DNA of 63,912 nt, from contig NZ_BOSH01000021.1 of assembly GCF_018403245.1 (NCBI RefSeq), positions 1 through 63,912 of the forward strand, written 5' to 3'. The position numbers and the translations under genes are program-made. The notes below the pieces were generated by a model. It was not told the origin of the DNA. It searched no databases and saw only the letters and a list, made by a program, of their open reading frames with translations. Source of the DNA: Paenibacillus sp. J2TS4. Its GTDB lineage: Bacteria > Bacillota > Bacilli > Paenibacillales > NBRC-103111. This document shows, piece by piece, positions 7,912-15,429 of the stretch; the first letter of the stretch is position 1; each line of letters begins with the position of its first letter.

Positions 7912-8786
7912 ATATTCAGCAGAGCTTTCGACAGGAAGGAAAAGCGGGGACCCTATACCTGGTGGGGACACCGATAGGCAATCTGGAGGATATTACGTAT
8001 CGGGCGGTTCGAATATTGAAGGAAGCCGATTGGATAGCGGCGGAGGATACCCGTCAAACGCGCAAGCTGCTGACCCATCTTGAAATTACTAATCGGCTGG
8101 TCAGTTATCATGAGCATAATAAAGAAGCCAGTGGGGCAGAGCTGATCCGCAGGATGGAGCAAGGCGAATCCGTCGCTTTGGTATCCGATGCAGGGCTGCC
8201 GGCTATTTCCGACCCTGGCTACGAGTTGGTTCGGGCAGCTATAGAGCAGCAAATCCCGGTAGTCCCGATTCCGGGGGCTAATGCCGCCCTTTCGGCTTTG
8301 ATTGTGTCTGGATTGCCGACAGATAAGTTTGTTTTTGTCGGTTTTCTCCCGAGGGATCGCAAAGGAATAGTGAAAGAGCTTACTCTATGGAAATCGGTAC
8401 AAGCGACATTGCTGTTCTACGAATCTCCTTATCGAATCGCCAAAACTCTCGGGCTGATGTTAGAGGTATGGGGGAACCGGGAAATCGCTTTAGTAAGGGA
8501 ATTAACGAAAAAATACGAGGAAGTGGCAAGGGGCCGTCTAGAGGACTGCATCAAGCATGTAAGCGAAGTGTCTCCTTTAGGGGAGTATTGCATAGTTGTT
8601 GGAGGAAGTGAGCAGGCTAGCCTGGAGGCTGCTGAGGAAGAGGCATGGTGGAAAGAAATGACGCTGGAGGAGCATGTGGCACATTACGTGCGGCAAGGAG
8701 TCGATCGCAAGCAAGCCATCAAAAAAGCGGCGCTCGATCGAGGAGTGCCCAAACGGGAAGTCTACAATCAATTAATACAGGATTAA
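7908..8786 (+). CDS. rsmI: 16S rRNA cytidine-1402 2'-O-methyltransferase
   Basis: A 292-residue tetrapyrrole-methylase-fold enzyme that methylates the 2'-OH of C1402 in 16S rRNA at the decoding centre. Visible signatures are LYLVGTPIGNLEDIT (about residue 17), AEDTRQTRKLL, the SDAGLPAISDPG block and VPIPGANAALSALI, all typical of RsmI. Its first 12 codons overlap or follow the yabB stop, in the same operon. It is the last gene before the convergent abrB. Confidence 0.95.
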   Translation: MNIQQSFRQEGKAGTLYLVGTPIGNLEDITYRAVRILKEADWIAAEDTRQTRKLLTHLEITNRLVSYHEHNKEASGAELIRRMEQGESVALVSDAGLPAISDPGYELVRAAIEQQIPVVPIPGANAALSALIVSGLPTDKFVFVGFLPRDRKGIVKELTLWKSVQATLLFYESPYRIAKTLGLMLEVWGNREIALVRELTKKYEEVARGRLEDCIKHVSEVSPLGEYCIVVGGSEQASLEAAEEEAWWKEMTLEEHVAHYVRQGVDRKQAIKKAALDRGVPKREVYNQLIQD

Positions 8787-8851
8787 AAAACGAACTCTAT
8801 TATAATAGAAGAAACACGTTAAGGTGAGAGTACATTTTCTCATGATGACAT

Positions 8852-8912
8852 AAAAAACGGAAAAAAAGATCCCTAAGCGGCAGGCCTATATAATGCTTCT
8901 ACACTTAGGGAT
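8852..8912 (-). terminator. Terminator of abrB (minus strand)
   Basis: Nine-base perfect arms (ATCCCTAAG at 8869-8877 and its complement at 8904-8912) separated by 26 bases. Read on the minus strand, the stem is followed by seven T (8861-8867) and a second T-run. Its position 66 bases beyond the abrB stop fits. Confidence 0.65.
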
Positions 8913-8977
8913 TAGAGGAGATATGAAAAGGTTAGAATTAACAAATTATTGATTATACCTATTATACAACATAATTT

Positions 8978-9232
8978 TTATTTTGTCACAGGTGCAGGCA
9001 TTTCTGTTACACAATTATGACAAACAATTTTTCCTTTAAAGTAAGTTACGTCTTCGGCATTACCGCAAAAGATGCACGCCGGCTCATATTTTTTGAGCAT
9101 AATTCTTTCGCCGTCGACATAAATCTCTAAAGCATCCTTTTCTCCGATTCCTAGAGTACGGCGAAGTTCTATTGGAATAACAACGCGTCCCAGTTCGTCA
9201 ACTTTTCTTACAATTCCGGTAGATTTCATCAT
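8978..9232 (-). CDS. abrB: Transition-state regulator AbrB
   Basis: An 84-residue DNA-binding protein. Residues 2-50 (MKSTGIVRKVDELGRVVIPI onward) are almost identical to the swapped-hairpin DNA-binding domain of B. subtilis AbrB. AbrB represses stationary-phase and sporulation genes during growth. The C-terminal half is unlike the B. subtilis protein: it has two CxxC pairs (C53/C56 and C71/C74) that look like a small zinc ribbon. The ATG at 9232 is preferred: GAGGTGA lies eight bases upstream, while the in-frame GTG at 9244 overlaps that site. A sigma-A promoter and a Spo0A box lie in the upstream region. Confidence 0.93.
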   Translation of the reverse strand: MMKSTGIVRKVDELGRVVIPIELRRTLGIGEKDALEIYVDGERIMLKKYEPACIFCGNAEDVTYFKGKIVCHNCVTEMPAPVTK

Positions 9233-9268
9233 TGGAAACTTCACCTCACATTATATTAATCGTCATTA

Positions 9269-9319
9269 TTCGACATTATTTTACTTTTCTATAATACCAA
9301 CTCTTCCCATAATAGTCAA
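9269..9319 (-). promoter_or_regulatory. abrB promoter with Spo0A box
   Basis: On the minus strand, TTGACT (9319-9314), a 17-base spacer and TATTAT (9296-9291) form a near-consensus sigma-A promoter. A perfect Spo0A box, TGTCGAA (9275-9269), lies about 10-16 bases past the predicted start point. In B. subtilis Spo0A-P represses abrB by binding just downstream of its start point, so the geometry matches. Confidence 0.75.
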
Positions 9320-9529
9320 CTAGATTTGTATGACTATTTCTTCCATTTAAAGGTAAGAAATGGACCTAATGATAGTTACTAGTTTGAATATGTATAAAAA
9401 TGGCCTAAATTTTAGGGTGTGGATCATATTTCTCTTGACTTCGCTGTTAACTTTCTCACTTTTTTGAGATAATTAAGGAAATAATTGGAGCGACGAAATT
9501 CCTTTTGTTATCCGATTTTTTATATATTT

Positions 9530-9558
9530 TTCGACAAACTCCTGACGACTTTGTCGAA
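9530..9558. promoter_or_regulatory. Inverted pair of Spo0A-type boxes before the HD phosphohydrolase gene
   Basis: TTCGACAAA (9530-9538) and TTTGTCGAA (9550-9558) are perfect 9-base inverted copies 11 bases apart. Each contains the TGTCGAA Spo0A core with matching AT flanks. The site lies about 50 bases before the start codon at 9610. Spo0A is the natural candidate but is not proven; a different repressor reading the palindrome is possible. The rest of the 9320-9609 gap is AT-rich and holds no gene. Confidence 0.5.
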
Positions 9559-9609
9559 TTTCAGTCAAAATAGTTCTTTCTATTCGAAATTCAAAGGAGG
9601 AGCCGGGAG

Positions 9610-10881
9610 ATGAAGGAAGAAAAAGTGTTTAAGGATCCGGTCCATAAATATATTTACGTGCAAGACAAGACCATTTGGGATTTAATCAATACGAAAGAAT
9701 TTCAGCGTCTTCGTCGGATACGGCAGCTGGGCACCTCTTATTTAACTTTCCATGGGGCGGAGCACAGCCGATTTTCCCATTCTCTCGGAGTCTATGAGAT
9801 TACACGCAAAATCATCTCTTTATTCGAACGAAATCGTTACCCCGATTGGCCGCGTGATGAACGGCTGCTCTGTCTGTGCGCGGCACTGCTCCACGATCTA
9901 GGTCATGGTCCCTTCTCTCATTCTATAGAAAAAGCATTCTCCATGAACCACGAGGAGTGGACTTGCCGAATCCTGCTTGGAAACACCGAGATCAACGAAG
10001 TACTGCGCCAAGTGGATTCCCGCTTTCCCGATCAAGTGGCGGCGGTAATCAACAAATCGTATACAAAAGAAATAGTGATCAGCTTAGTGTCCAGTCAATT
10101 GGATGCTGATCGAATGGACTATTTATTAAGAGACGCTTATTATACGGGCGTCAATTACGGCACTTTCGACATTGAACGAATTCTTAGAATGCTGAGGCCC
10201 TACAAAGGACATCTCGTCATTAAAGAAAGCGGGATGCATGCCGTGGAAGATTATTTGATGTCCAGGTATCAGATGTACTGGCAGATTTACTTCCATCCCG
10301 TTACTCGCAGTGCGGAAATCTTGTTGGATAAAATATTGATGCGTGCGAAAAGGTTATTCGAGGATAGATACCCATTTCGCTTCATGCCGAAACCGATTCC
10401 GTCTCTTTTTGAGAAAAATATATCGGTAAACGAGTATTATTATTTGGATGAAGCGCTTATGCAGACCGTTCTGATGTATTGGAGTGAGGAGAACGATGAA
10501 GTGCTTTCGGATTTATGCTCGCGTTTTTTGAACCGTCATTTATTTAAATATGTTTCGGTCAAGAAAGAAGACGAGGAATTAATAGAGGAATTAAAGAACT
10601 GGATGGGCAAGCTCGGATGGAGTCCCGACTATTATGTCGAAATTGATTTTCCTCAGGATATGCCTTATGATGTGTACCTACCTGGAGAAATGGAGGAGAA
10701 TCTGCCTATATTGTTGCTGGACGAGCATAAAGGTTTGAGTGAAATATCGACTCGATCCGATATCGTTCGGTCGATCAGCGGAATCCGCAGAGGGCAGAAC
10801 CAATTGTATTTTCCGGGGGAGCTGCGTTCTTTCAAGGAAGCGCCGGAGTCCATTAGAAGGTTATTAAATCCGGACCGCTAA
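9610..10881 (+). CDS. ywfO: HD-domain phosphohydrolase (YwfO-type dNTPase family)
   Basis: A 423-residue soluble HD-superfamily enzyme. The metal/catalytic set reads FSHSLG (H57), LLHDLGHGPFSH (H95, D96) and DADRMDYLLRD (Asp 165-170 region), as in the SAMHD1/dGTPase group. Length and layout match YwfO, reported to be a dNTP triphosphohydrolase-like protein. The likely role is dNTP hydrolysis or pool control. It stands between abrB and tatD, where B. subtilis has metS. The ribosome binding site AAAGGAGG lies at about 9593-9600. An inverted pair of Spo0A-type boxes upstream suggests control at the growth-to-sporulation switch. Confidence 0.88.
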   Translation: MKEEKVFKDPVHKYIYVQDKTIWDLINTKEFQRLRRIRQLGTSYLTFHGAEHSRFSHSLGVYEITRKIISLFERNRYPDWPRDERLLCLCAALLHDLGHGPFSHSIEKAFSMNHEEWTCRILLGNTEINEVLRQVDSRFPDQVAAVINKSYTKEIVISLVSSQLDADRMDYLLRDAYYTGVNYGTFDIERILRMLRPYKGHLVIKESGMHAVEDYLMSRYQMYWQIYFHPVTRSAEILLDKILMRAKRLFEDRYPFRFMPKPIPSLFEKNISVNEYYYLDEALMQTVLMYWSEENDEVLSDLCSRFLNRHLFKYVSVKKEDEELIEELKNWMGKLGWSPDYYVEIDFPQDMPYDVYLPGEMEENLPILLLDEHKGLSEISTRSDIVRSISGIRRGQNQLYFPGELRSFKEAPESIRRLLNPDR

Positions 10882-10893
10882 TAAGGCGGTCCG
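10871..10893 (+). repeat. Perfect hairpin over the HD gene stop codon
   Basis: Arms CGGACCGC (10871-10878) and GCGGTCCG (10886-10893) with a 7-base loop that contains the stop codon region. There is no T-run, so it may be a processing or attenuation structure between the HD gene and tatD rather than a full terminator. Confidence 0.5.
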
Positions 10894-10928
10894 AAGCAGA
10901 GTCAAGAAAGGAGTAGAAATAGAACAAT

Positions 10929-11696
10929 ATGCTAACGGATACTCATGCTCATCTTAACAGTGAAAATTTTGACGAAGACCGGGATCAGGTCATTGCGAGG
11001 GCCGTGGAACACGGAGTCACGAGAATAGTCAATGTAGGCTTTAATCGGGAAACGATTCCCGCCTCCTTGGCACTCGCAGAAAAGTATGACTTTATTTATT
11101 CGACGGTCGGCTGGCACCCCCAGGACGCCAAGGACATGAAACCGGACGATTTGGAATGGATCGAAGCTTTATGCAGTCATGAGAAAGTCGTAGCCATAGG
11201 AGAGATTGGGCTCGATTATTATTGGGACAAATCCTTTAAAGAAACACAGGAGCAAGTATTTAGAGAGCAGATTCGATTGGCGCGTAGAGTGGGGCTGCCG
11301 ATTGTCATCCATAATCGCGATGCCCATGCGGATATCGTTCGAATTTTGCGAGAGGAGCAGGCATCGGAAGTAGGCGGCATTATGCACTGCTTCTCGGGAA
11401 GCTGGGAAACGGCAAAATTATGCTTGGATATGAACTTCCATATTTCTTTTGGCGGCCCGATTACGTTCAAAAACGCAAAGCAGCCGAAGGAGGTGCTGGA
11501 GAAGGTGCCCCTCGATCGACTGCTGATTGAAACGGATTGTCCCTATCTGGCTCCCCATCCATATCGGGGGAAGAGGAATGAATCGGCTTATGTCCGGCTG
11601 GTGGCCGAGTCCGCTGCGCAGTTGAAAGGAATCGCGCTGGAAGAAATAGCCGAAATCACGACAACTAACGCTATTCGCTTGCTAAAGCTGAAGTGA
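10929..11696 (+). CDS. tatD: TatD-family metal-dependent deoxyribonuclease
   Basis: A 255-residue TIM-barrel hydrolase of the TatD/YabD family. Visible metal ligands and motifs are TDTHAHLN near the start, GEIGLDYYW (about residue 84), IVIHNRDA, MHCFSGS and ETDCPYLAP. Family members are 3'-5' exonucleases acting on DNA or RNA, with possible roles in repair. The ATG at 10929 gives the family N-terminus, but the nearest ribosome binding site (AAAGGAG, 10907-10913) is 15 bases away, longer than usual. The stop codon lies inside a bidirectional terminator shared with convergent ecsB. Confidence 0.93.
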   Translation: MLTDTHAHLNSENFDEDRDQVIARAVEHGVTRIVNVGFNRETIPASLALAEKYDFIYSTVGWHPQDAKDMKPDDLEWIEALCSHEKVVAIGEIGLDYYWDKSFKETQEQVFREQIRLARRVGLPIVIHNRDAHADIVRILREEQASEVGGIMHCFSGSWETAKLCLDMNFHISFGGPITFKNAKQPKEVLEKVPLDRLLIETDCPYLAPHPYRGKRNESAYVRLVAESAAQLKGIALEEIAEITTTNAIRLLKLK

Positions 11697-12902
11697 CGTC
11701 CGCTTCAGCTTTTTGCGCATTCCGATGAAGCAGTACATGCTGATGAACATCAGCATAATGGCGACCATGGCCCAGGAATATCCGACAGCTTCGCATTGCC
11801 ACAGGAGGACGGCACTAAGAAGCAAGGTTTGGCCCAGCAGGCTGGCAAAAGAGATGCGAATGATCGCCGATTTTTTGTCGCCGGGGCTTATCGGATACAG
11901 CTTTAGCCAGAACGTATACCGATGGTATTGATCCAGGGAAGACATCTGGACACATGACATCCATACAAATACGGCGAATGCGGCGGTTTTCCAAATCGGA
12001 TTCGGGAGTAGAATAAGGAGCAGAGCGCCGATCAGGGTTAATCTTATAGCTATGCTTGCCGTTTCCGAGCGGATGTAAGTCTTCGTAAATAAATATAAAT
12101 ATGTGGACTTAGGATGAAATGGAAAGCGCGAAGTAACAGCCGTCAGCCAACGCCGCGGTTTGACACGATTCGGCAGATGCTCCACTTCAATAAACCAGCT
12201 AAAAAACAAATAATGCATCGATTTGTGAGCTTGTTCTTTTTGAATAAGATATTCCCAGGGAACGGGGTATTGGGACATCTTTCTGTAGGCGATCCACAGA
12301 ATAACGATCCATACCAGACTGAGCAATCCTGCAGCAGGAACTCCTTGTTCATATAAGGTATATACGACACTGGCTGAAGCTATCCATCTGACCCATCGAA
12401 CGATCCAGCGAGAGCGCTTATGAACAACCTTGCCTTCTTGCCAGCTTCCCAATAAATTCCCCCATTTAACCAGCAATAAAAATCCGACGAGCAGTAGAAA
12501 AATCGGAGCTTCTGGCTTGGCAATTTTATAAAGCGGCCATAGCACCAGAGTCATCAGGATGGCAGCAGCGGCCTGCCAAAGAAAGCTGTACCGCAGCGCT
12601 CGGTTAAAATAGGTGCCAATGCGGCTTTCCGCCGGAAGCAGAAACACCCGATCGGCTTGCTGCAGAAAGGTCCGAATCGGACTGTGTGCGATCGGCCAGG
12701 TGATAAGGGGGACAACCAGCCAATAATATGCAAAGTTCTCTGGCAATGTTTCAAGCCACTGGATGTAAACATACATTCCTCCAATAAGCGCAAAGAACAA
12801 GAAACCTTGACTCAGGCTTCTTCCAACATAACTCCAATAATAGGCTGCCTCCTTCCAGAAGGCCCGGCGCCTGCTTCCCCATAGCTGAACGGGATTAATC
12901 AT
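11682..12902 (-). CDS. ecsB: ABC transporter permease EcsB
   Basis: A 406-residue polytopic membrane protein with about 9-10 hydrophobic segments, including an early one at about 32-50 and several between 275 and 400. It pairs with the ATPase gene upstream, whose stop codon overlaps its ATG (8-base overlap). Gene pairing, length and hydropathy match EcsB of B. subtilis. EcsAB affects intramembrane proteolysis by RasP, secretion and competence, although its transported substrate is unsettled. In this genome the pair sits inverted between tatD and yabE, away from the B. subtilis context. Confidence 0.85.
   Translation of the reverse strand: MINPVQLWGSRRRAFWKEAAYYWSYVGRSLSQGFLFFALIGGMYVYIQWLETLPENFAYYWLVVPLITWPIAHSPIRTFLQQADRVFLLPAESRIGTYFNRALRYSFLWQAAAAILMTLVLWPLYKIAKPEAPIFLLLVGFLLLVKWGNLLGSWQEGKVVHKRSRWIVRWVRWIASASVVYTLYEQGVPAAGLLSLVWIVILWIAYRKMSQYPVPWEYLIQKEQAHKSMHYLFFSWFIEVEHLPNRVKPRRWLTAVTSRFPFHPKSTYLYLFTKTYIRSETASIAIRLTLIGALLLILLPNPIWKTAAFAVFVWMSCVQMSSLDQYHRYTFWLKLYPISPGDKKSAIIRISFASLLGQTLLLSAVLLWQCEAVGYSWAMVAIMLMFISMYCFIGMRKKLKRTSLQL
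11685..11715. terminator. Bidirectional terminator between tatD and ecsB
   Basis: Arms AAAGCTGAAG (11685-11694) and CTTCAGCTTT (11704-11713) with T-runs on both strands. It overlaps the last codons of both convergent genes, which themselves overlap by 15 bases. Confidence 0.8.
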
Positions 12903-13647
12903 GGTTGATTCCCCCGTTTTGAATCAGTTTATAGAAGATATCGTCGAGTGATTCGCCCGGCAGCCCTGCCGTTTCCCCTAATTCGACAAGCGTCCCCGAG
13001 GCCAGGATAACTCCTTCATGAAGGACGAGAAAACGGTCGCAATATTTTTCAAGCGTCGAGAGGATATGAGAGCTGATCAAAAAACTGGCCCCCACCTGCT
13101 TGAATGTCACCATTAAATCCAACAGTGAGCGAATCCCGAGCGGATCCAATCCAAGAAATGGTTCGTCAATGATATAAAGCGGCGGTTCAACTAAAAAGGC
13201 ATTCATAATCATGACTTTTTGACGCATTCCTTTGGATAAGTGCGATGGAAAATACCCGGCTCTTTCCTTCATGTGGAACAACTCCAGCAAGGCTTGCGAT
13301 CTTTGCTCAAAATCCTCCTTCGACAGTCCGTAAGCGAGAGCGGTCAGCTCCAGATGCTCCCTAATTGTCAATTCTTCATACAATTCAGGGCTTTCCGGAA
13401 CATAGGCGAACGCGGAACGGTAAGCTTCCGGGGCCTCAGCCAAAGTCTGCTGCTGAATTCGAATGCTGCCCTTTTGCGGTTTGAGCAAGCCCAAAATATG
13501 TTTTATTGTCGTGCTTTTACCAGCTCCGTTTAAACCGATCAATCCAATCATTTCCCCTTTATTCACAGAAAAGGAAATATTTTTGAGGACGGGCCTGTGG
13601 ATAAAATACCCTCCGGAAAGATTTTCAAGGGTTAAAATGGACGTCAA
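12895..13647 (-). CDS. ecsA: ABC transporter ATP-binding protein EcsA
   Basis: A 250-residue ABC ATPase. Walker A GLNGAGKST starts at residue 38, the Q-loop region reads FAYVPESPELYEELT, the signature is LSKGMRQK and Walker B is LYIIDEPFLGLDP, followed by the H-loop SSHIL. The N-terminus and the LSKGM signature match EcsA. TTG at 13647 is chosen because AAGGAG lies eight bases upstream; the in-frame GTG at 13656 overlaps that site. It energises the EcsB permease on the cytoplasmic face of the membrane. Confidence 0.88.
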   Translation of the reverse strand: MTSILTLENLSGGYFIHRPVLKNISFSVNKGEMIGLIGLNGAGKSTTIKHILGLLKPQKGSIRIQQQTLAEAPEAYRSAFAYVPESPELYEELTIREHLELTALAYGLSKEDFEQRSQALLELFHMKERAGYFPSHLSKGMRQKVMIMNAFLVEPPLYIIDEPFLGLDPLGIRSLLDLMVTFKQVGASFLISSHILSTLEKYCDRFLVLHEGVILASGTLVELGETAGLPGESLDDIFYKLIQNGGINHD

Positions 13648-13866
13648 ACCTCCCACTCCTTTTTACCATAATATGTAAAATATAATCGTCTCTTGTCTGA
13701 GTTTATTATAAACCGAAGGGGGTCTATTTCCTAATCACAAACGAATTATCGAAAAATAGTGAGATAACCATGAAGAATAGATAGAGATAGATGGGTTATG
13801 TTCAAAAATTGGATGAATTAGGTTAAATTCAGCGATAAAACGAATTTTTACATGGGGCCTTTGCTC

Positions 13867-13896
13867 TTTACAAGGTTGATCGGTAGAGCGTATGAT
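13867..13896 (+). promoter_or_regulatory. Candidate sigma-A promoter of yabE
   Basis: TTTACA (13867-13872), an 18-base spacer and TATGAT (13891-13896). If used, transcription starts near 13903 and the yabE mRNA has a leader of about 240 bases. Confidence 0.45.
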
Positions 13897-14142
13897 AACT
13901 TTCATGAAAGCTTAAAGTGATCGCCGAATTTCTAAAGACTGAAAATAAATTATGGATACAATTCCGAAGTCTGACATAGATTTTTGTCTAAAGGGGGGAA
14001 AGCCAAGTCAAGGACGCCGCAGTGTGGACTTGTCAACGAAAGGGAAATTACGGCTGATTAACGAAATCCAATTATCTTAGTCGCGTCAGATCTTACTCAT
14101 GCATAACAGTCGACGGCGGGGCTTTGAAGGAGGACCGAAGAA
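13897..14142 (+). other. Long leader of the 3D-domain protein gene, possibly structured
   Basis: No reading frame is credible. The segment contains a G-rich run (AAAGGGGGGAAAGCC, about 13991-14005), a six-base stem CAAGTC/GACTTG just after it, and a purine-rich stretch before the ribosome binding site AAGGAGG (14127-14133). Leaders of this gene type in other bacteria sometimes hold cyclic-di-AMP riboswitches, but the conserved core bases of that class are not clearly present here. The adjacent 13648-13896 region is AT-rich promoter sequence for the divergent ecsA and yabE. Confidence 0.35.
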
Positions 14143-15282
14143 GTGGGCGCAATCCAGGTTGAGAACACCCATGTAAAACGATCATCCAGCATGTCCTTCG
14201 CATTGCGTTGGAAGCATGAAAACCTGCGTTTGGTAACTTTAACTGCATTAGCTTCATTCGCATTGACTTTCATGTTTTTCATGTTGTTATACGGTACGGC
14301 AACCAAAAGCGTTTCTTTGGTAATTAACGGGGAAGAGAAGACCGTTCAAACTAAACAGTGGGTCTTGAGCAAGCTGTTGGAAGAACAAGCCATACCTGTA
14401 GATGAATATGACCGCGTTTCAGCGGATCTCGATACCCAAATCAAGAACGGCGATCAATTTGCGATTGATCATACGCAGCCTGTTCTGGTTACAGCTGATG
14501 GGGAGACCAAAACATTGTATACAACCGGAAAAACGGTTGCCAGTGCGTTAGAAGATTTAAATATATTCGTTGGGGAAGTAGATAAAGTTATTCCCGCCAT
14601 AGATAGTGAGCTCCTTGCGGGCACGGATATTCAGATTATTCGTGTAACCAAGCAGATCGAAGAACAAACTGTACCGGTTGCGTTTGAGACCGTAACCCAG
14701 GATGACGCCAATTTGCTCAAAGGAAAAGAGCAGGTCGTTCAGGAAGGGAAGGAAGGCAGCAAGCTGGTTCAGACCGAGAAGGTTTTTGAAGACGGACAGT
14801 TGGTCGCGCAGAGTGTCGTGGGCGAATCCATTGTCGAGGAAAGCGTCAATAAAGTCATTGCGATTGGTGTTAAAAATCCTGTCGTTGCTTTATCGGCCGC
14901 ACCGGAAGGCGGCGAGTTTATTCCGGATGACGGCGGGCCGGTTCAATATAACAAAGTTTTGAACAACGTCACTCTTACGGCCTATACAGCAGGTGCTGAG
15001 TCCACAGGCAAAAGCCCGGGGGATGAGGGCTACGGCATTACAGCGTCAGGAACAACGGTTACTGAAGGCCGGACGATTGCTGTTGACAAGAGCGTTATCC
15101 CTCTGGGATGGTGGGTCTATATTGAAGGGATCGGATATCGCCGGGCGGAGGATACTGGCGGTGCCGTTAAAGGAAATAAGATCGACGTTTACTTCGAGAG
15201 CGAATCTTATGCCAACAAATTTGGTGTTAAGCGGGGCTATACCGTTTACGTAATCGGGCCTAAGAAACCGGCTACGGATTAG
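14143..15282 (+). CDS. yabE: G5 and 3D domain cell-wall-associated protein (YabE-like)
   Basis: A 379-residue exported protein. A single hydrophobic segment at about residues 29-51 anchors or exports it. Two DUF348 (YabE-type) repeats follow at about 55-160, a G5 domain at about 165-245, and a C-terminal 3D domain (about 280-372) with the DKSVIPLGWWVYI and AEDTGGAVKGNKIDVYF signatures and its three conserved Asp residues. 3D domains resemble lytic transglycosylase cores of the MltA/RpfB type, so a role in peptidoglycan remodelling or resuscitation is likely. GTG at 14143 has AAGGAGG nine bases upstream. The gene stands before rnmV as in B. subtilis. Confidence 0.9.
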   Translation: MGAIQVENTHVKRSSSMSFALRWKHENLRLVTLTALASFALTFMFFMLLYGTATKSVSLVINGEEKTVQTKQWVLSKLLEEQAIPVDEYDRVSADLDTQIKNGDQFAIDHTQPVLVTADGETKTLYTTGKTVASALEDLNIFVGEVDKVIPAIDSELLAGTDIQIIRVTKQIEEQTVPVAFETVTQDDANLLKGKEQVVQEGKEGSKLVQTEKVFEDGQLVAQSVVGESIVEESVNKVIAIGVKNPVVALSAAPEGGEFIPDDGGPVQYNKVLNNVTLTAYTAGAESTGKSPGDEGYGITASGTTVTEGRTIAVDKSVIPLGWWVYIEGIGYRRAEDTGGAVKGNKIDVYFESESYANKFGVKRGYTVYVIGPKKPATD

Positions 15283-15335
15283 ACTTGGTTTTTTAACCGA
15301 TTAGTGGTATAAAATAAAAGACAATTATGTATGAC

Positions 15336-15363
15336 AAGAAGAGGAGGAACCCCTCTTCTTTTT
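15336..15363 (+). terminator. Terminator after yabE
   Basis: Arms AAGAAGAGG and CCTCTTCTT around a 7-base loop, followed by a T-run. Confidence 0.85.
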
Positions 15364-15429
15364 GCATGTTATCGGCAGTTTCAAGCGAAATCCATATACT
15401 TTGAAACTGGCCAGAAATAGGGTGACAGG

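Noticed and set aside
13980..14090. Cyclic-di-AMP (ydaO-type) riboswitch before yabE
   Set aside because: A G-run resembling GGGGGA and a CTGATTAAC-like string occur, but the conserved core blocks are not in the right order or sequence. Kept only as an open question.
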